NCBI RefSeq assembly: GCF_020010925.1
Contig: NZ_JAGJBZ010000003.1
Coordinates: 496,001 to 560,000, forward strand
DNA: 64,000 bases
Direction of reading: 5' to 3'
DNA from: Streptomyces griseiscabiei
Lineage (GTDB): Bacteria; Actinomycetota; Actinomycetes; Streptomycetales; Streptomycetaceae
The position numbers were made by a program, and so were the translations under genes. Below the pieces are notes generated by a model. It ran no database searches. It was not told the DNA's origin and saw nothing but the letters and a program-made list of their open reading frames with translations. How positions within the stretch are numbered: position 1 is the first letter of the stretch; each line of letters opens with the position of its first letter. This document shows, piece by piece, positions 18,156-27,519 of this stretch.

Positions 18156-19361
18156 ATGACCGTGTGGGACGACCTGGTGGGGCAGGAGCGGTTGAGCGGG
18201 CAGCTCGACGCGGCTGCCCGGGACGCGGACGCGATCGTCACGGCGGCGGTGACGCGGACCGCGCCTCCGGAGGCGTCGAAGATGACGCACGCGTGGCTGT
18301 TCACGGGGCCGCCGGGGTCGGGGCGGGTGACGGCGGCGCGGGCGTTCGCGGCGGCGCTGCAGTGTGTGAGTCCGGACCGGGCGCTCGGGGGGAGCCCGGG
18401 GTGCGGGTTCTGCGACGGGTGCCATACGGCGCTGGTGGGGACGCACGCGGATGTCAGCACCGTGGCGGCGGTGGGCACGCAGATCCTCGCCGACGACATG
18501 CGGGACACGGTGCGGAAGTCGTTCACGTCGCCGGCCAACGGGCGGTGGCAGGTGATCCTCGTCGAGGACGCCGAGCGGTTGAACGAGAAGTCCGCGAACG
18601 CGGTGCTGAAGGCAGTGGAGGAGCCCGCCCCTCGTACGGTGTGGCTGCTGTGCGCGCCCTCGCTGGAGGACGTCCTGCCGACCATCCGGTCGCGGTGCCG
18701 GCACGTCGGGCTGCTCACGCCGTCGGTGGACGCGGTCGCGGACATGCTCGTACGGCGGGAGGGCATCGAGCCGGAGGCTGCGGCGGTGGCCGCCCGGGCC
18801 ACCCAGGGGCACATCGAGCGGGCCCGGCGGCTGGCCACGGATCCGCGGGCCAGGGAGCGGCGGGCCGCCGTGCTGAAGCTGCCGCTGCGGGTGGAGGACA
18901 TCGGGGGGTGTCTCAAGGCCGCGCAGGAGCTGGTGGACGCCGCTTCGGAGGAGTCGAAGCAGCTGGCCGAAGAGGTCGACACCAAGGAGACCGAGGAGCT
19001 GAAGGCGGCGCTGGGCGCGGTGCAGGGCGGGCGGATGCCGCGCGGTACGGCGGGCGTGATGAAGGACCTGGAGGACAAGCAGAAGCGGCGGCGCACGCGG
19101 GCGCAGCGGGACAGCCTGGATCTCGCGCTGACCGAACTCACCGGGTTCTACCGCGATGTGCTGGCCCTTCAGCTCGGGTCGCGGGTCGCGCTCGCCAATG
19201 TCGAGATGCGGGACGGCCTGGAGCGGATGGCGCGAGGTGGCACGCCGGAGTCGACCCTGCGGCGGATCGACGCGATCGCGGCCTGCCGGGACGCGTTGGA
19301 GAGGAACGTGGCGCCCCTGCTGGCCGTGGAGGCGATGACGATGGCCCTGCGGGCAGGGTGA
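18156..19361 (+). CDS. holB: DNA polymerase III subunit delta' (clamp loader)
   Basis: 401 aa. Clamp-loader AAA+ subunit that helps load the beta clamp. Residues about 45-60 show GPPGSGRVTAARAF, in which the Walker A lysine is replaced by Arg-Val, as expected for the non-ATPase delta' subunit. A zinc module follows (CVSPD...CGFCDGCH). Other marks are the Walker B-like VEDAERLNEKSANAVLKAVEEP and the SRC motif in IRSRCRHV. ATG 18156 gives MTVWDDLVGQE, the usual start; an in-frame GTG at 18135 is possible. It sits directly downstream of tmk, a common bacterial tmk-holB order. Confidence 0.92.
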   Translation: MTVWDDLVGQERLSGQLDAAARDADAIVTAAVTRTAPPEASKMTHAWLFTGPPGSGRVTAARAFAAALQCVSPDRALGGSPGCGFCDGCHTALVGTHADVSTVAAVGTQILADDMRDTVRKSFTSPANGRWQVILVEDAERLNEKSANAVLKAVEEPAPRTVWLLCAPSLEDVLPTIRSRCRHVGLLTPSVDAVADMLVRREGIEPEAAAVAARATQGHIERARRLATDPRARERRAAVLKLPLRVEDIGGCLKAAQELVDAASEESKQLAEEVDTKETEELKAALGAVQGGRMPRGTAGVMKDLEDKQKRRRTRAQRDSLDLALTELTGFYRDVLALQLGSRVALANVEMRDGLERMARGGTPESTLRRIDAIAACRDALERNVAPLLAVEAMTMALRAG

Positions 19362-19565
19362 GGGCAGGGTGAGGGTGAGGGCTGGCGCGGGGGCTGGCGT
19401 GGTGGGGGGTCTGCGGGGTGCGGGCGGCGCCGGTGGTGTGGGTGGTGGGAGTGGCTTGTGTGGTGTGGGTGGCTCGTGTAGTGCGTTTGGTTGACCTCGT
19501 CACTCGTACGAGGAGCGTTCGTCGCTGTTCGTGATGAATTGAGTGGTTCTGGTTACGCTCGCGAG

Positions 19566-21152
19566 ATGCACACCAGGCGTACTTCCCTGCCGCACCGGTC
19601 CCTGCGGGCCGGCGGCGCGTTGCTCGCTGCCGCCGCGCTGCTCGCCGCGGGCTGTTCCGCAGGCGGTTCCACCACGGCGGCCACGGCGGTGGACGGGGCC
19701 GCCGCCCTCGGCGCGCTGCCCCGGGCGACCCCGTCGGTGCTGGCCCCGTACTACGGGCAGAAGCTGAGCTGGCGGGAGTGCGAGATCCCCGGTTTCCAGT
19801 GCGCCACGATGAAGGCGCCCCTCGACTACGCGAAGCCGGACGAGGGTGACATCCGGCTGGCCGTCTCGCGGAGGAAGGCCACGGGGCCGGGCGAGCGGCT
19901 CGGCTCGCTGCTGGTCAATCCGGGTGGGCCGGGCGGTTCGGCGGTCGGGTACGTGCAGGGGTACGCGGGCATCGGCTACCCCGCCGAGGTGCGGGCGCGG
20001 TACGACATGGTGGCCGTCGACCCGCGGGGCGTGGCCGGCAGCGAGCCGGTCGAGTGCCTCACCGGACGCCAGATGGACACGTACACGCAGACCGACCTCA
20101 CCCCGGACGACGCGCGGGAGACGGCTGGGCTGGTCGCGGCGTACAAGCGGTTCGCGGAGGGGTGCGGGGAGCGGGCGCCGAAGGTGCTGCGGCATGTCTC
20201 CACGGTCGAGGCGGCCCGGGACATGGACATTCTGCGGGCCGTCCTGGGCGACGAGAAGCTGACGTACGTCGGTGCCTCGTACGGCACGTTCCTCGGGGCG
20301 ACGTACGCGGGGCTGTTCCCCGAGCGCGTCGGACGGCTGGTGCTGGACGGGGCGATGGACCCCTCGCTGCCCGCCCACCGGCTCAACCAGGAGCAGACGG
20401 CGGGCTTCGAGACCGCGTTCCAGGCCTTCGCGAAGGACTGCGTCGGGCGGAAGGACTGTGTGCTGGGGCGTACGCCCCAGCAGGTCGCCAACAACCTGCG
20501 AGCCCTCTTCGAACGGCTGGACGCGCGTCCGCTCGCGACCGGTGACACCGACGGACGGCGGCTCGGCGAGGCCCTGGCCACGACCGGGGTGATCGCGGCG
20601 ATGTACGACGAGGGGGCCTGGCCGCGGCTGCGTCAGGCGCTCTCCGAGGCGGTGCGGAAGGACGACGGCGCCGGTCTGCTCGCCCTCTCGGACAGCTACT
20701 TCGAGCGCGGCCCCGACGGCACCTACTCCAACCTGATGTACGCCAACGCCGCCGTGAACTGCCTCGATCTCCCGGCCGCCTACAACACCCCCGAGGAGGT
20801 CGAACGAGCCCTCCCGGCCTTCGAGAAGGCGTCGCCGGTCTTCGGCCGGGCCCTGGCATGGGCCTCCCTGAACTGCGCGTACTGGCCGGTCGGGCCCACG
20901 GGCGGGCCGCACCGCATCGAGGCGAAGGGCGCCGCCCCGATCGTCGTCGTCGGCACCACCCGCGACCCCGCCACCCCGTACCGCTGGGCCCAGGGCCTCG
21001 CCTCCCAGCTCTCCTCCGCCCGCCTCCTCACATACGACGGCGACGGCCACACCGCCTACGGCCGCGGCAGCGCGTGCGTCGACTCCGCGATCAACGCCTA
21101 CCTCCTCCGCGGCACGCCCCCGGCGGATGGAAAGCGCTGCTCAGCGACCTGA
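19566..21152 (+). CDS. Secreted lipoprotein tripeptidyl aminopeptidase (alpha/beta hydrolase)
   Basis: 528 aa. The signal peptide ends in the lipobox LLAAGC, so it should be cell-surface bound. The alpha/beta-hydrolase core has an oxyanion region LLVNPGGPGGSA, nucleophile GASYG with Ser at about 238, aspartate in TTRDPATP at about 467, and histidine in GDGHTAY at about 495, so the triad is complete. The C-terminal TAP-like region with its cysteines (ACVDSAINAYL) matches Streptomyces Tap/SlpD/SlpE proteases that remove N-terminal tripeptides from secreted proteins. ATG 19566 begins the signal peptide; the upstream in-frame extension is not signal-like. It ends 112 bp before tRNA-Thr. Confidence 0.9.
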   Translation: MHTRRTSLPHRSLRAGGALLAAAALLAAGCSAGGSTTAATAVDGAAALGALPRATPSVLAPYYGQKLSWRECEIPGFQCATMKAPLDYAKPDEGDIRLAVSRRKATGPGERLGSLLVNPGGPGGSAVGYVQGYAGIGYPAEVRARYDMVAVDPRGVAGSEPVECLTGRQMDTYTQTDLTPDDARETAGLVAAYKRFAEGCGERAPKVLRHVSTVEAARDMDILRAVLGDEKLTYVGASYGTFLGATYAGLFPERVGRLVLDGAMDPSLPAHRLNQEQTAGFETAFQAFAKDCVGRKDCVLGRTPQQVANNLRALFERLDARPLATGDTDGRRLGEALATTGVIAAMYDEGAWPRLRQALSEAVRKDDGAGLLALSDSYFERGPDGTYSNLMYANAAVNCLDLPAAYNTPEEVERALPAFEKASPVFGRALAWASLNCAYWPVGPTGGPHRIEAKGAAPIVVVGTTRDPATPYRWAQGLASQLSSARLLTYDGDGHTAYGRGSACVDSAINAYLLRGTPPADGKRCSAT

Positions 21153-21264
21153 TCGGCGACCGGGTCCGGCCCGTCGCCGGGGTGCTCCGGCAGCTGGTTC
21201 GGAGCACCCCGGAAACTGTGTAGACTTACCGACGTTGCTGATCGCACCATAGTGCTGACAGCGC

Positions 21265-21338
21265 GCCGCCTTAGCTCAGATGGCCAGAGCAACGCACTCG
21301 TAATGCGTAGGTCTCGGGTTCGAATCCCGAAGGCGGCT
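21265..21338 (+). tRNA. tRNA-Thr (anticodon CGU)
   Basis: 74 nt without encoded CCA. The acceptor arm GCCGCCT pairs with AGGCGGC, discriminator U. The anticodon arm ACGCA-CTCGTAA-TGCGT places CGT as the anticodon, and the T-arm is CGGGTTCGAATCCCG. A terminator hairpin follows. The first downstream gene, on the opposite strand, is the coupling ATPase of atypical composition. Confidence 0.96.
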
Positions 21339-21345
21339 CTGATGA

Positions 21346-21382
21346 GACCCGGGTCAGATTTTTTCTGGCCTGGGTCTTTTTC
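21346..21382 (+). terminator. Terminator after tRNA-Thr
   Basis: Imperfect stem GACCCGGGTCAG / CTGGCCTGGGTC around a T-rich loop, followed by TTTTT. Confidence 0.75.
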
Positions 21383-21776
21383 ATTCTCGGCGAGCTGGGC
21401 GGGGCACACCTCGGCAGGGGCTGTCGCGGATGCCATCGTGAAAACCGCGGGTCAGAGGCGCGGAGGCGGTTCACGCGGTGCGTCCTGCACCGGGCGACAC
21501 CCGCATTGCATGGGCGGCGTGCCCGGCTGGATCCGTGGCCGTCAGTTCGGTGACCTGGGGTGCACGGGTTCGTAGGGGGCGGCCTGTCGGGTGCGACACA
21601 TTGAAGAGCCAGATGCCTGGGCAGGGAGCCTGCTCGGTTTGGGAGGGGCTGTGGGAAGGGAACCGGGGTACCTGCGTATCGTCGGCGGCCCCTTCACTCG
21701 GCGGGTGGGGTCGGGAAGGCCGACGTTCGCCAGGGCGTAGCGGTGCCTTCCCGACCCAGTGACCTCACCCGCGTGG
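21383..21776. other. Intergenic stretch, no gene supported
   Basis: About 390 bp between the tRNA-Thr terminator and the convergent 3' end of the coupling ATPase gene. Only short open frames without codon bias are present. An integrase or att repeat was looked for and not found. Confidence 0.5.
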
Positions 21777-23678
21777 CTAACCGAAAGCTCGGTCGTACTT
21801 CTCGCACATCTCCGGGCCGATGCGCGCGCGCATCTCCGGGTCCTTGAACCACGGCGTCGCTGCGACCTTGATGGGCGGAAGATTGCCGGACAAGACGATT
21901 GCGACATCCTTCGGCAAAGTTCGCAAGTATTCGATCGGTGCCAGTCGCATGTCTTCGACTCCGTCGGTGACTGTTATTCGCCGATCCTTGTCCGGTTGCG
22001 AATCTTGGTACGAGTAACCGATCTTGAGTTGCGAAACAGACTGATCGCCGATCAGACGGGAAAGCCGGTCGAGCGTACTGTCGTCGGAGGATCCGGGCAG
22101 GTACAGCCGCGTGGTGTGATTTCCTAGAACCGTGGGGGCTCGCGTGCCGTACAGCGTTCTGATCTGGGATTCGTCCTGCCAGATCGACATGATGACGATG
22201 CCGAATCCACGATAGGTTGCGGCCATCTTGTCGAGGGTCGGCAGCGGTGCGACGTTGGCGGCTTCTTCAAGCAAGAGCAGCGGGGGATTCTTCAGAGGGC
22301 CGGCCCCCTGTCGCTGCTGTCGCTTCCGAGCCGCCCGGAGATAGGAGTTCGCCACCGTCTGAAATACGGGGCGTAGCAACTCTTGTTCTTCCTCATCGCT
22401 GACGGCATAGATGGTGCCGCCCGTGTCCAGTACGTTCTCGATGTCCAGAACCTGGCGCCCGAAAGGGCTGTACGGCTTCCCCTTCTCATCGAACCTGATG
22501 TCTGTTGTCGGCGCCATTTGCGCGGACACGAACGGCTTGAGGATGAGGTCCGCATTGGCGAAGATGAACCCCAGATCCTTGAAGTGGCGCCCCTGGGTCG
22601 CCTTCATTCCGCGACGGGCCAACGCCAGGTCTTTCTTCGCCGCCGAGTCCGTAAGGGTGGTTTCGTATTCGGCGAAAAGCGCTTCGATCCGGTCGAAATC
22701 CTTGTATCCGCTCCAGTCCGCAACGTCCAGCATGGACTTATTGGTCTTCCGGGCGATCCACAGCATCGGTGCCAGGGCTATCTGGGTCAGGTTGATGAAG
22801 TAGCGAACCGCTCCGTCCGCGCTGGCACCCTCCATCACCGCCTCGGAGAGCCATTGGGCGACCTTGTCGGCGTCGCTGAAATCATGAATTGCCATGAGTG
22901 GTGACCAGGCGCACAGATACTTGCGCTGGTGCTCCGGCCATTCTCCCGTGGGGTCGAAAATGTAGACCGGTCGGTCCAGCCCTTCGCCCCGATAATTCAG
23001 GGTCAGATCCGCGACGTCGTTCTTCGTGGAGGTGACGAAGATGGAGTCGGGCCAGGTCAGTATGGTCGGTACGACATACTTCACCGTCTTCGACGAACCC
23101 GTTGGTGCGATGACCGCGATCGAGGTGTAACGCGAAGTCGCCACCTTGATCGACGGCTTGTCCACCATTTCGCCCAGATAGACCCGTCCCGTGAGGGTGT
23201 TCCTGTCGGGGACCACCAGGGATTCGAGGTCCGCAGGCCGCGCCCAAATGGAAGATTTGTCCCGTTGTTCCTTGCGGGCCTTGACGGGGCGTGTGCGACG
23301 GTACCGGGCCAGCGAACGAGAGATCTGCGAAATCGCTATCGTCACCGCGGTCCCTGCCGCGACGACCAGGAAGAAGAAGCACGACCAGAAGAACCAGTCG
23401 GGTCCCAGTACGGATCGGTCCTCGGCCGGCCATGCGAGCGTGCGCTCGTCCCAATGCATGGCCAGCCGGACGGGGAGTGAAAATGAAGCGGAAAACGGCT
23501 GGTCGGGCCAGGAGCCATGGGTGGCCAGCGCGACCAGACCTCCCGATACCCAGGCCAATACGCCGAGGCCCCAGGTCAGGCCCAGGAGGCAGGTCACGAG
23601 CACGCCGATCACTTCATCCGTCGACCACACGTGAGGGGACCTGTCAGTAACGGACTTGCTCATCATGCTCTTGGACAC
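21777..23678 (-). CDS. VirD4/TraG-like type IV coupling ATPase
   Basis: 633 aa. Two N-terminal TM helices (VIGVLVTCLLGLTWG and WFFWSCFFFLVVAAG) precede a cytoplasmic motor with Walker A APTGSSKT at about 191-198 and Walker B LLLLEEAANVAPLP. It also has the TraG-like MSIWQDESQIRTLYG and a late VLGNHTTRLYLPG. Family members recruit DNA or protein substrates to a type IV secretion channel. I chose GTG 23678 (GAGAGG ten bases upstream), although the frame opens at 23765. Base composition is visibly less GC-rich than neighbouring genes. The rest of a T4SS-like set lies 17 kb away at 40-53 kb, with a biosynthetic-looking island between. No relaxase is nearby. Confidence 0.82.
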   Translation of the reverse strand: MSKSMMSKSVTDRSPHVWSTDEVIGVLVTCLLGLTWGLGVLAWVSGGLVALATHGSWPDQPFSASFSLPVRLAMHWDERTLAWPAEDRSVLGPDWFFWSCFFFLVVAAGTAVTIAISQISRSLARYRRTRPVKARKEQRDKSSIWARPADLESLVVPDRNTLTGRVYLGEMVDKPSIKVATSRYTSIAVIAPTGSSKTVKYVVPTILTWPDSIFVTSTKNDVADLTLNYRGEGLDRPVYIFDPTGEWPEHQRKYLCAWSPLMAIHDFSDADKVAQWLSEAVMEGASADGAVRYFINLTQIALAPMLWIARKTNKSMLDVADWSGYKDFDRIEALFAEYETTLTDSAAKKDLALARRGMKATQGRHFKDLGFIFANADLILKPFVSAQMAPTTDIRFDEKGKPYSPFGRQVLDIENVLDTGGTIYAVSDEEEQELLRPVFQTVANSYLRAARKRQQRQGAGPLKNPPLLLLEEAANVAPLPTLDKMAATYRGFGIVIMSIWQDESQIRTLYGTRAPTVLGNHTTRLYLPGSSDDSTLDRLSRLIGDQSVSQLKIGYSYQDSQPDKDRRITVTDGVEDMRLAPIEYLRTLPKDVAIVLSGNLPPIKVAATPWFKDPEMRARIGPEMCEKYDRAFG

Positions 23679-24723
23679 GCCATCGGCACCTCTCTGTTCA
23701 GGTGAGATGTCCCGTTCGCCACCGAGGACTATTCTCCGCGAGTCTAATGGGGTGGCACCTGTCAAAGCGCCTACGCCTGGGCCGACTTGGCCCTCCGCGC
23801 CATGGACGACGTCACGCGTTGAGTGGAGAGGCGAGAGCGGTACGCCGCATTCCGCCCAGCCGCCTGCCCGAGGAGGGGCTTGGCGGACCGCACAGTTTCA
23901 CTTCTCTTTCACTCTTTCTCCGTCACGGACATCGAAGGGATGCGGACTCCAGACGACCTCCAGGCGCCGCGCAGGGGTTCACGAGGCTTCCGGACGTTCG
24001 CCGTACGGCGGTTCATGCCTGCACGCGCCAGATCGCCATCGGCAGACGCTCTGGCGCGGCTCCTGGCGCCACTGCCGTGTCGGCCTCGGGTGAGGTGAGC
24101 GCCATGGCGAAGCCGAGCGCCATCGACTATTTCTCGTCGGGTGGGAAGACGCGGGCGACACCGAGTGGCATCCCCGAGGGCCGCAACGTTTGGAACAATC
24201 CCTGCCTCGGCGACGTCAGTTTCTCGGCAAAGTCTGCGCCAAGAGCGGCCGGCTCCCCGCGACATAGCTCACACGCCCCCTCTCGTGGGCCGTTCTGCAC
24301 CACGCGTGACGTCGCTTCGGTGTACCGGACGACCACCGAGATGCTTCGGGGGGGGCTGGTGGAGGGTCCTGGATCTCCTGACCTCTCCCTGTCGAATGGG
24401 ACGCCCGTCGGCAGCTGCGGTGTCGGGCGCAGGCGCGGGCTCGCTCGGTGTTCATGGGATTCGCCCCCGGACCCCGCAATCACAACTCGACCATGACGGT
24501 ACGTCAGCGCCGCCGCGGGTGAACCCGGGACATCATGGCGATCTTGAAAATGACCCTGACTCTGATACATCCTCAACTCAGTGGCGGAGGTAGCGATACC
24601 GCCAGCATTCCGCCCAACAGGCGTGTGTAACCTGACTCTTTCTCAGGAGATCAACACACCCCTCGTCGTCAGCAGTTCGGTGAGGTTCTGTTGAAGAATC
24701 GACCACCACAAGGAGGACATCAC
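23679..24723. other. About 1 kb without a convincing gene
   Basis: Mixed composition with several overlapping short frames on both strands (for example 24127-24576 minus, 149 codons). None has a good ribosome-binding site, codon bias or a fold I recognise. It contains the promoters of the coupling ATPase (minus) and of the synthetase-like gene (plus). Decayed genes at an insertion boundary are possible. Confidence 0.45.
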
Positions 24724-25791
24724 GTGAGCCAGGCAAGCGACCTGCTCGACGCTTCGCCAGACGACGGCGCAGCACGGTCACGGGAGGAGCGGACACGACC
24801 GCCCGGTCTGTGGGCCGATCCGGAAGCCCACCTCACTTCTGCCGCGGAGCATCCGTGGTACCGCATCGTGACCGCTGTCAACGCCTCTGTCTTGGACAGC
24901 ACCAGTGCGTTCTACCAGTCACGAAACGTTTCGCCCGTGTTGATGCCGGTCACCGTCAGTTCGGTATCCAGCCCGATGGGGCTCGGCAGCGACAGCCTGC
25001 CGGTACAGATCGACCTGCTAGGCGACCGCACCTACCTGGCCGACTCGATGCAGTTCCAGCTGGAGTTCATGCTGCGCCATGGTCTGCAGGGTGCCTACTA
25101 CGTCATGCCGACCTTCCGCGGGGAGGACGCGGACTCGACACATCTCAACCAGTTCTTCCACTCCGAGGCGGAGATCCGCGGAGGACAGGACGAGGTCATG
25201 AGCCTGGTCGAAGCATACGTGGCGGCCTTGACCGAGGGCCTGTTGCGGGGTGCAGTCGGCGCACAGGTCGAAAGGTGCGCGGGCACCACCGACCACCTGG
25301 AGGACCTCCTCAATCAATCCGAGTTCCCGCGCATCACCTACGACGAGGCGCAGGATCTCCTCGGATCGAACGCCTTCACGGCGAAGGTGCCGGGCGCCCC
25401 AGCCATCACGCGGCGCGGCGAGCAGGCCCTCATCGAACACTTCCGGGGCGCTGTGTGGCTGACCGCTCCGCCGTCCCTCACCGTGCCGTTCTACCAGCGA
25501 GTCGACGAGCGGGGCCGAGCGCACAGCGCCGACCTCCTCCTCGGCATCGGTGAGGTGGCCGGTTGCGGTGCGCGGCACATCAACGGGGAGGAGACTCGTC
25601 AGGCGCTCGCCGACCACCTGATACCGGAGTCCGACTACACCTGGTACGTCCGGATGAAGGACGACTATCCGCTGGAGACCGCAGGGTTCGGTCTTGGTCT
25701 TGAGCGGTTCCTGCTCTGGGTCCTCCAACACGATGACATCCGGGATCTCCACGTGATGCCCCGCATCGCGGGAAACCGCTCCTGGGTCTGA
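24724..25791 (+). CDS. Asp/Asn-tRNA synthetase-like class II enzyme without anticodon-binding domain
   Basis: 355 aa. This is the catalytic core of an aspartyl/asparaginyl-tRNA synthetase, in the style of archaeal AsnA-type asparagine synthetases. Motif 2 is FRGED at 131-135 and motif 3 is AGFGLGLERF with GLGLER at 323-328. Other family stretches are YLADSMQFQLE, HLNQFFHSEAE, EFPRITYDEA and WYVRMKDD. The glycine motif usually read as GGGxR is GCGAR here. No OB-fold anticodon domain precedes the core, so charging tRNA is doubtful. Such proteins form aminoacyl-adenylates and make amides. GTG 24724 is set by AAGGAGGA six bases upstream. It is convergent with the six-gene operon and probably part of the same pathway. 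A role as a resistant enzyme copy is an alternative. Confidence 0.8.
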   Translation: MSQASDLLDASPDDGAARSREERTRPPGLWADPEAHLTSAAEHPWYRIVTAVNASVLDSTSAFYQSRNVSPVLMPVTVSSVSSPMGLGSDSLPVQIDLLGDRTYLADSMQFQLEFMLRHGLQGAYYVMPTFRGEDADSTHLNQFFHSEAEIRGGQDEVMSLVEAYVAALTEGLLRGAVGAQVERCAGTTDHLEDLLNQSEFPRITYDEAQDLLGSNAFTAKVPGAPAITRRGEQALIEHFRGAVWLTAPPSLTVPFYQRVDERGRAHSADLLLGIGEVAGCGARHINGEETRQALADHLIPESDYTWYVRMKDDYPLETAGFGLGLERFLLWVLQHDDIRDLHVMPRIAGNRSWV

Positions 25792-25794
25792 GCG

Positions 25795-26424
25795 TCAGTC
25801 GGCCGCCGACCGGCTGGTGAGCCAGTCGCGAAGAATCTGGGCGGTGATCTCATCGGGATCACGCGTCGCGTCCAGGACCACAACGTCCGGCCGATTCTTC
25901 GCCATCTCCACCATGTGTTCCTGGACTCTGCGGAGGAGGTCCACGGACTCATCGGTCCGCTGTCGTTTTCCGGCCCGCTCCTTCAGCCGTCGCACCGCCG
26001 TATCAGCAGGAAGGTCCAGCAGGTACGTGCGGTGCGGCCGCGGGTAGAGCGACTGGGCTCGGCCGACCCAGTCGGAGAGGCCGTCGTACGCGACAGCGGA
26101 GGCGTGGTAGGACAGCGGCCCACGGTCCCACACAACTGTGATGCCTTCAGCGAACAGGGGCGGGAACCTCGTCTTGGTGAAGTACGCGACGTCGCAGGCG
26201 AAGACCCACTCGCGCAACTCGGCGGGTATCGCCGGATCGTAGGCGTACGCATCCCCGGTCAGCTGCTCGGCCAACGTATTGACTGTGCGAGCGCCGAACG
26301 CCTCCACCACCGCCGGTTCCGCGCGGACCCCTGCCGCCGACAATGCCGCGGCGACCTGGTCGACCTGGGTGGACTTGCCCGACCCGTCGATCCCGTCGAT
26401 GGAGAGCAACAGCGGGTGTGACAT
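25795..26424 (-). CDS. Thymidylate-kinase-like P-loop kinase
   Basis: 209 aa. P-loop IDGIDGSGKSTQ near residues 9-20, then a DRGPLSYHASAVAYDG segment in the place of the DRY motif, and a LID-like arginine/lysine region (RRLKERAGKRQRTD). The TREPG motif of true dTMP kinases is missing (RAEPAVVEAFG instead), so the substrate may be another nucleotide or a nucleotide-like intermediate. The window already has a housekeeping thymidylate kinase. It is last in the minus operon, 9 bp after the APH-type kinase gene. Family clear, substrate unknown. Confidence 0.8.
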   Translation of the reverse strand: MSHPLLLSIDGIDGSGKSTQVDQVAAALSAAGVRAEPAVVEAFGARTVNTLAEQLTGDAYAYDPAIPAELREWVFACDVAYFTKTRFPPLFAEGITVVWDRGPLSYHASAVAYDGLSDWVGRAQSLYPRPHRTYLLDLPADTAVRRLKERAGKRQRTDESVDLLRRVQEHMVEMAKNRPDVVVLDATRDPDEITAQILRDWLTSRSAAD

Positions 26425-26433
26425 GTCGAGTTC

Positions 26434-27519
26434 CTACCAAACAGACGCGACGGCCTCGGCGGCCATCTCCGGAAGTGCCTCCGCATTGCGGCGGAGGGCG
26501 GGTAGATCGCTGTGCGTGTAGTACGCCGAAAGGAGTCCGATCGCCGCCAGCTCCATGGCTACCGCGGTCATCACCGCCGGAAGCAGGGGCCTGGCGGCCG
26601 TTGCCGCGGACTCGTCGGCTTCGCGGTATCCGGCCAGGACGGCGGCGACCGCGGAGTGGTCGAATCCGGTGGGCACCGCTCCGTAGGCCGAGCTGAGGCC
26701 GCGGTAGTTGACCCAGCCGAAGCGCACCAGGGACTCACCCAGGTCGTGGGCCCGGTCGTCGAGGCAGGTGTTGTCGAAGTCCACGACCCCGACGATCGTC
26801 TCCGCGCTGTCCCGCGTCTCTCCGAAGATCAGGTTGAACGGATTGAAGTCGCCGTGTACCGGCAGCACCTCGGCTCCGTATCCGGCGGCGTACGCTTCGG
26901 TCCGGGACCGCTCGATTGCGGCGAGCGCGAGTCGGGCGAAGTCGTGGATCTCCTCGCGCACCGGCTCGGGCTGATCCGCGCTGTCCTGGAGAAGACTCAC
27001 CAGACTTTCCGCGCTGGAGAACGCGTCGCGCATGCCTGGCAGGCCGTTCATCCGCGTCCGTGCCGCGTGCGTGTGCAGCCCGGCCAGAGCTCGGCCGGCT
27101 GCCCTGGCCTCGCCGTCACCGCCGGTCCAGCTCCGGCCTTCGACATAGGGCTGGAGGGTGAAGATGGAGCCGGTTCGGCGGTCGTGGAAGAAACTGTGGC
27201 CCGAGTGAGTGACCAGTGGACGGGCCACCGGCGCGCCCAGTTCATGCAGTTGGGACAGGAGTTCCGTCTGGAACGCGGCGAACTCCACCGACGAGCAGTA
27301 CCACGGCAGTTCCTTCAGGAAGAGGGCGCCCTGCTCCGACTCGATGAAGACCTTACGCGCCGTCTCCGTACGCCGTCGTAGATCGATGATCGACTTGTTG
27401 AGCGAGAAGAACGGCAGTACCAACAGGCTGTCCAGCCCGAACGCCGCCTGTATCCGGGCGAGCTGGTCATCGGCAATCACGCCGATCGAGGTGTCGAGTG
27501 GTTTGGCGTCGGCGCTCAT
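26434..27519 (-). CDS. Aminoglycoside phosphotransferase (APH)-family kinase
   Basis: 361 aa. The catalytic loop VLPVHGDFNPFNLIF has His222 and Asp224, followed by the metal motif GVVDFDNTCLDDRAHDLG. The nucleotide-binding Lys is probably in GALFLKEL. Family members phosphorylate hydroxyls of antibiotics, choline, homoserine or sugars. Within this operon it could be a tailoring kinase or a self-resistance enzyme. Its start overlaps the ATPase gene's stop by 4 bp (ATGA), indicating translational coupling. Confidence 0.82.
   Translation of the reverse strand: MSADAKPLDTSIGVIADDQLARIQAAFGLDSLLVLPFFSLNKSIIDLRRRTETARKVFIESEQGALFLKELPWYCSSVEFAAFQTELLSQLHELGAPVARPLVTHSGHSFFHDRRTGSIFTLQPYVEGRSWTGGDGEARAAGRALAGLHTHAARTRMNGLPGMRDAFSSAESLVSLLQDSADQPEPVREEIHDFARLALAAIERSRTEAYAAGYGAEVLPVHGDFNPFNLIFGETRDSAETIVGVVDFDNTCLDDRAHDLGESLVRFGWVNYRGLSSAYGAVPTGFDHSAVAAVLAGYREADESAATAARPLLPAVMTAVAMELAAIGLLSAYYTHSDLPALRRNAEALPEMAAEAVASVW

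Noticed and set aside
24127..24576. A 149-codon minus-strand gene in the gap before the synthetase-like gene
   Set aside because: No ribosome-binding site, irregular third-position composition and no recognisable fold; kept as unassigned DNA.
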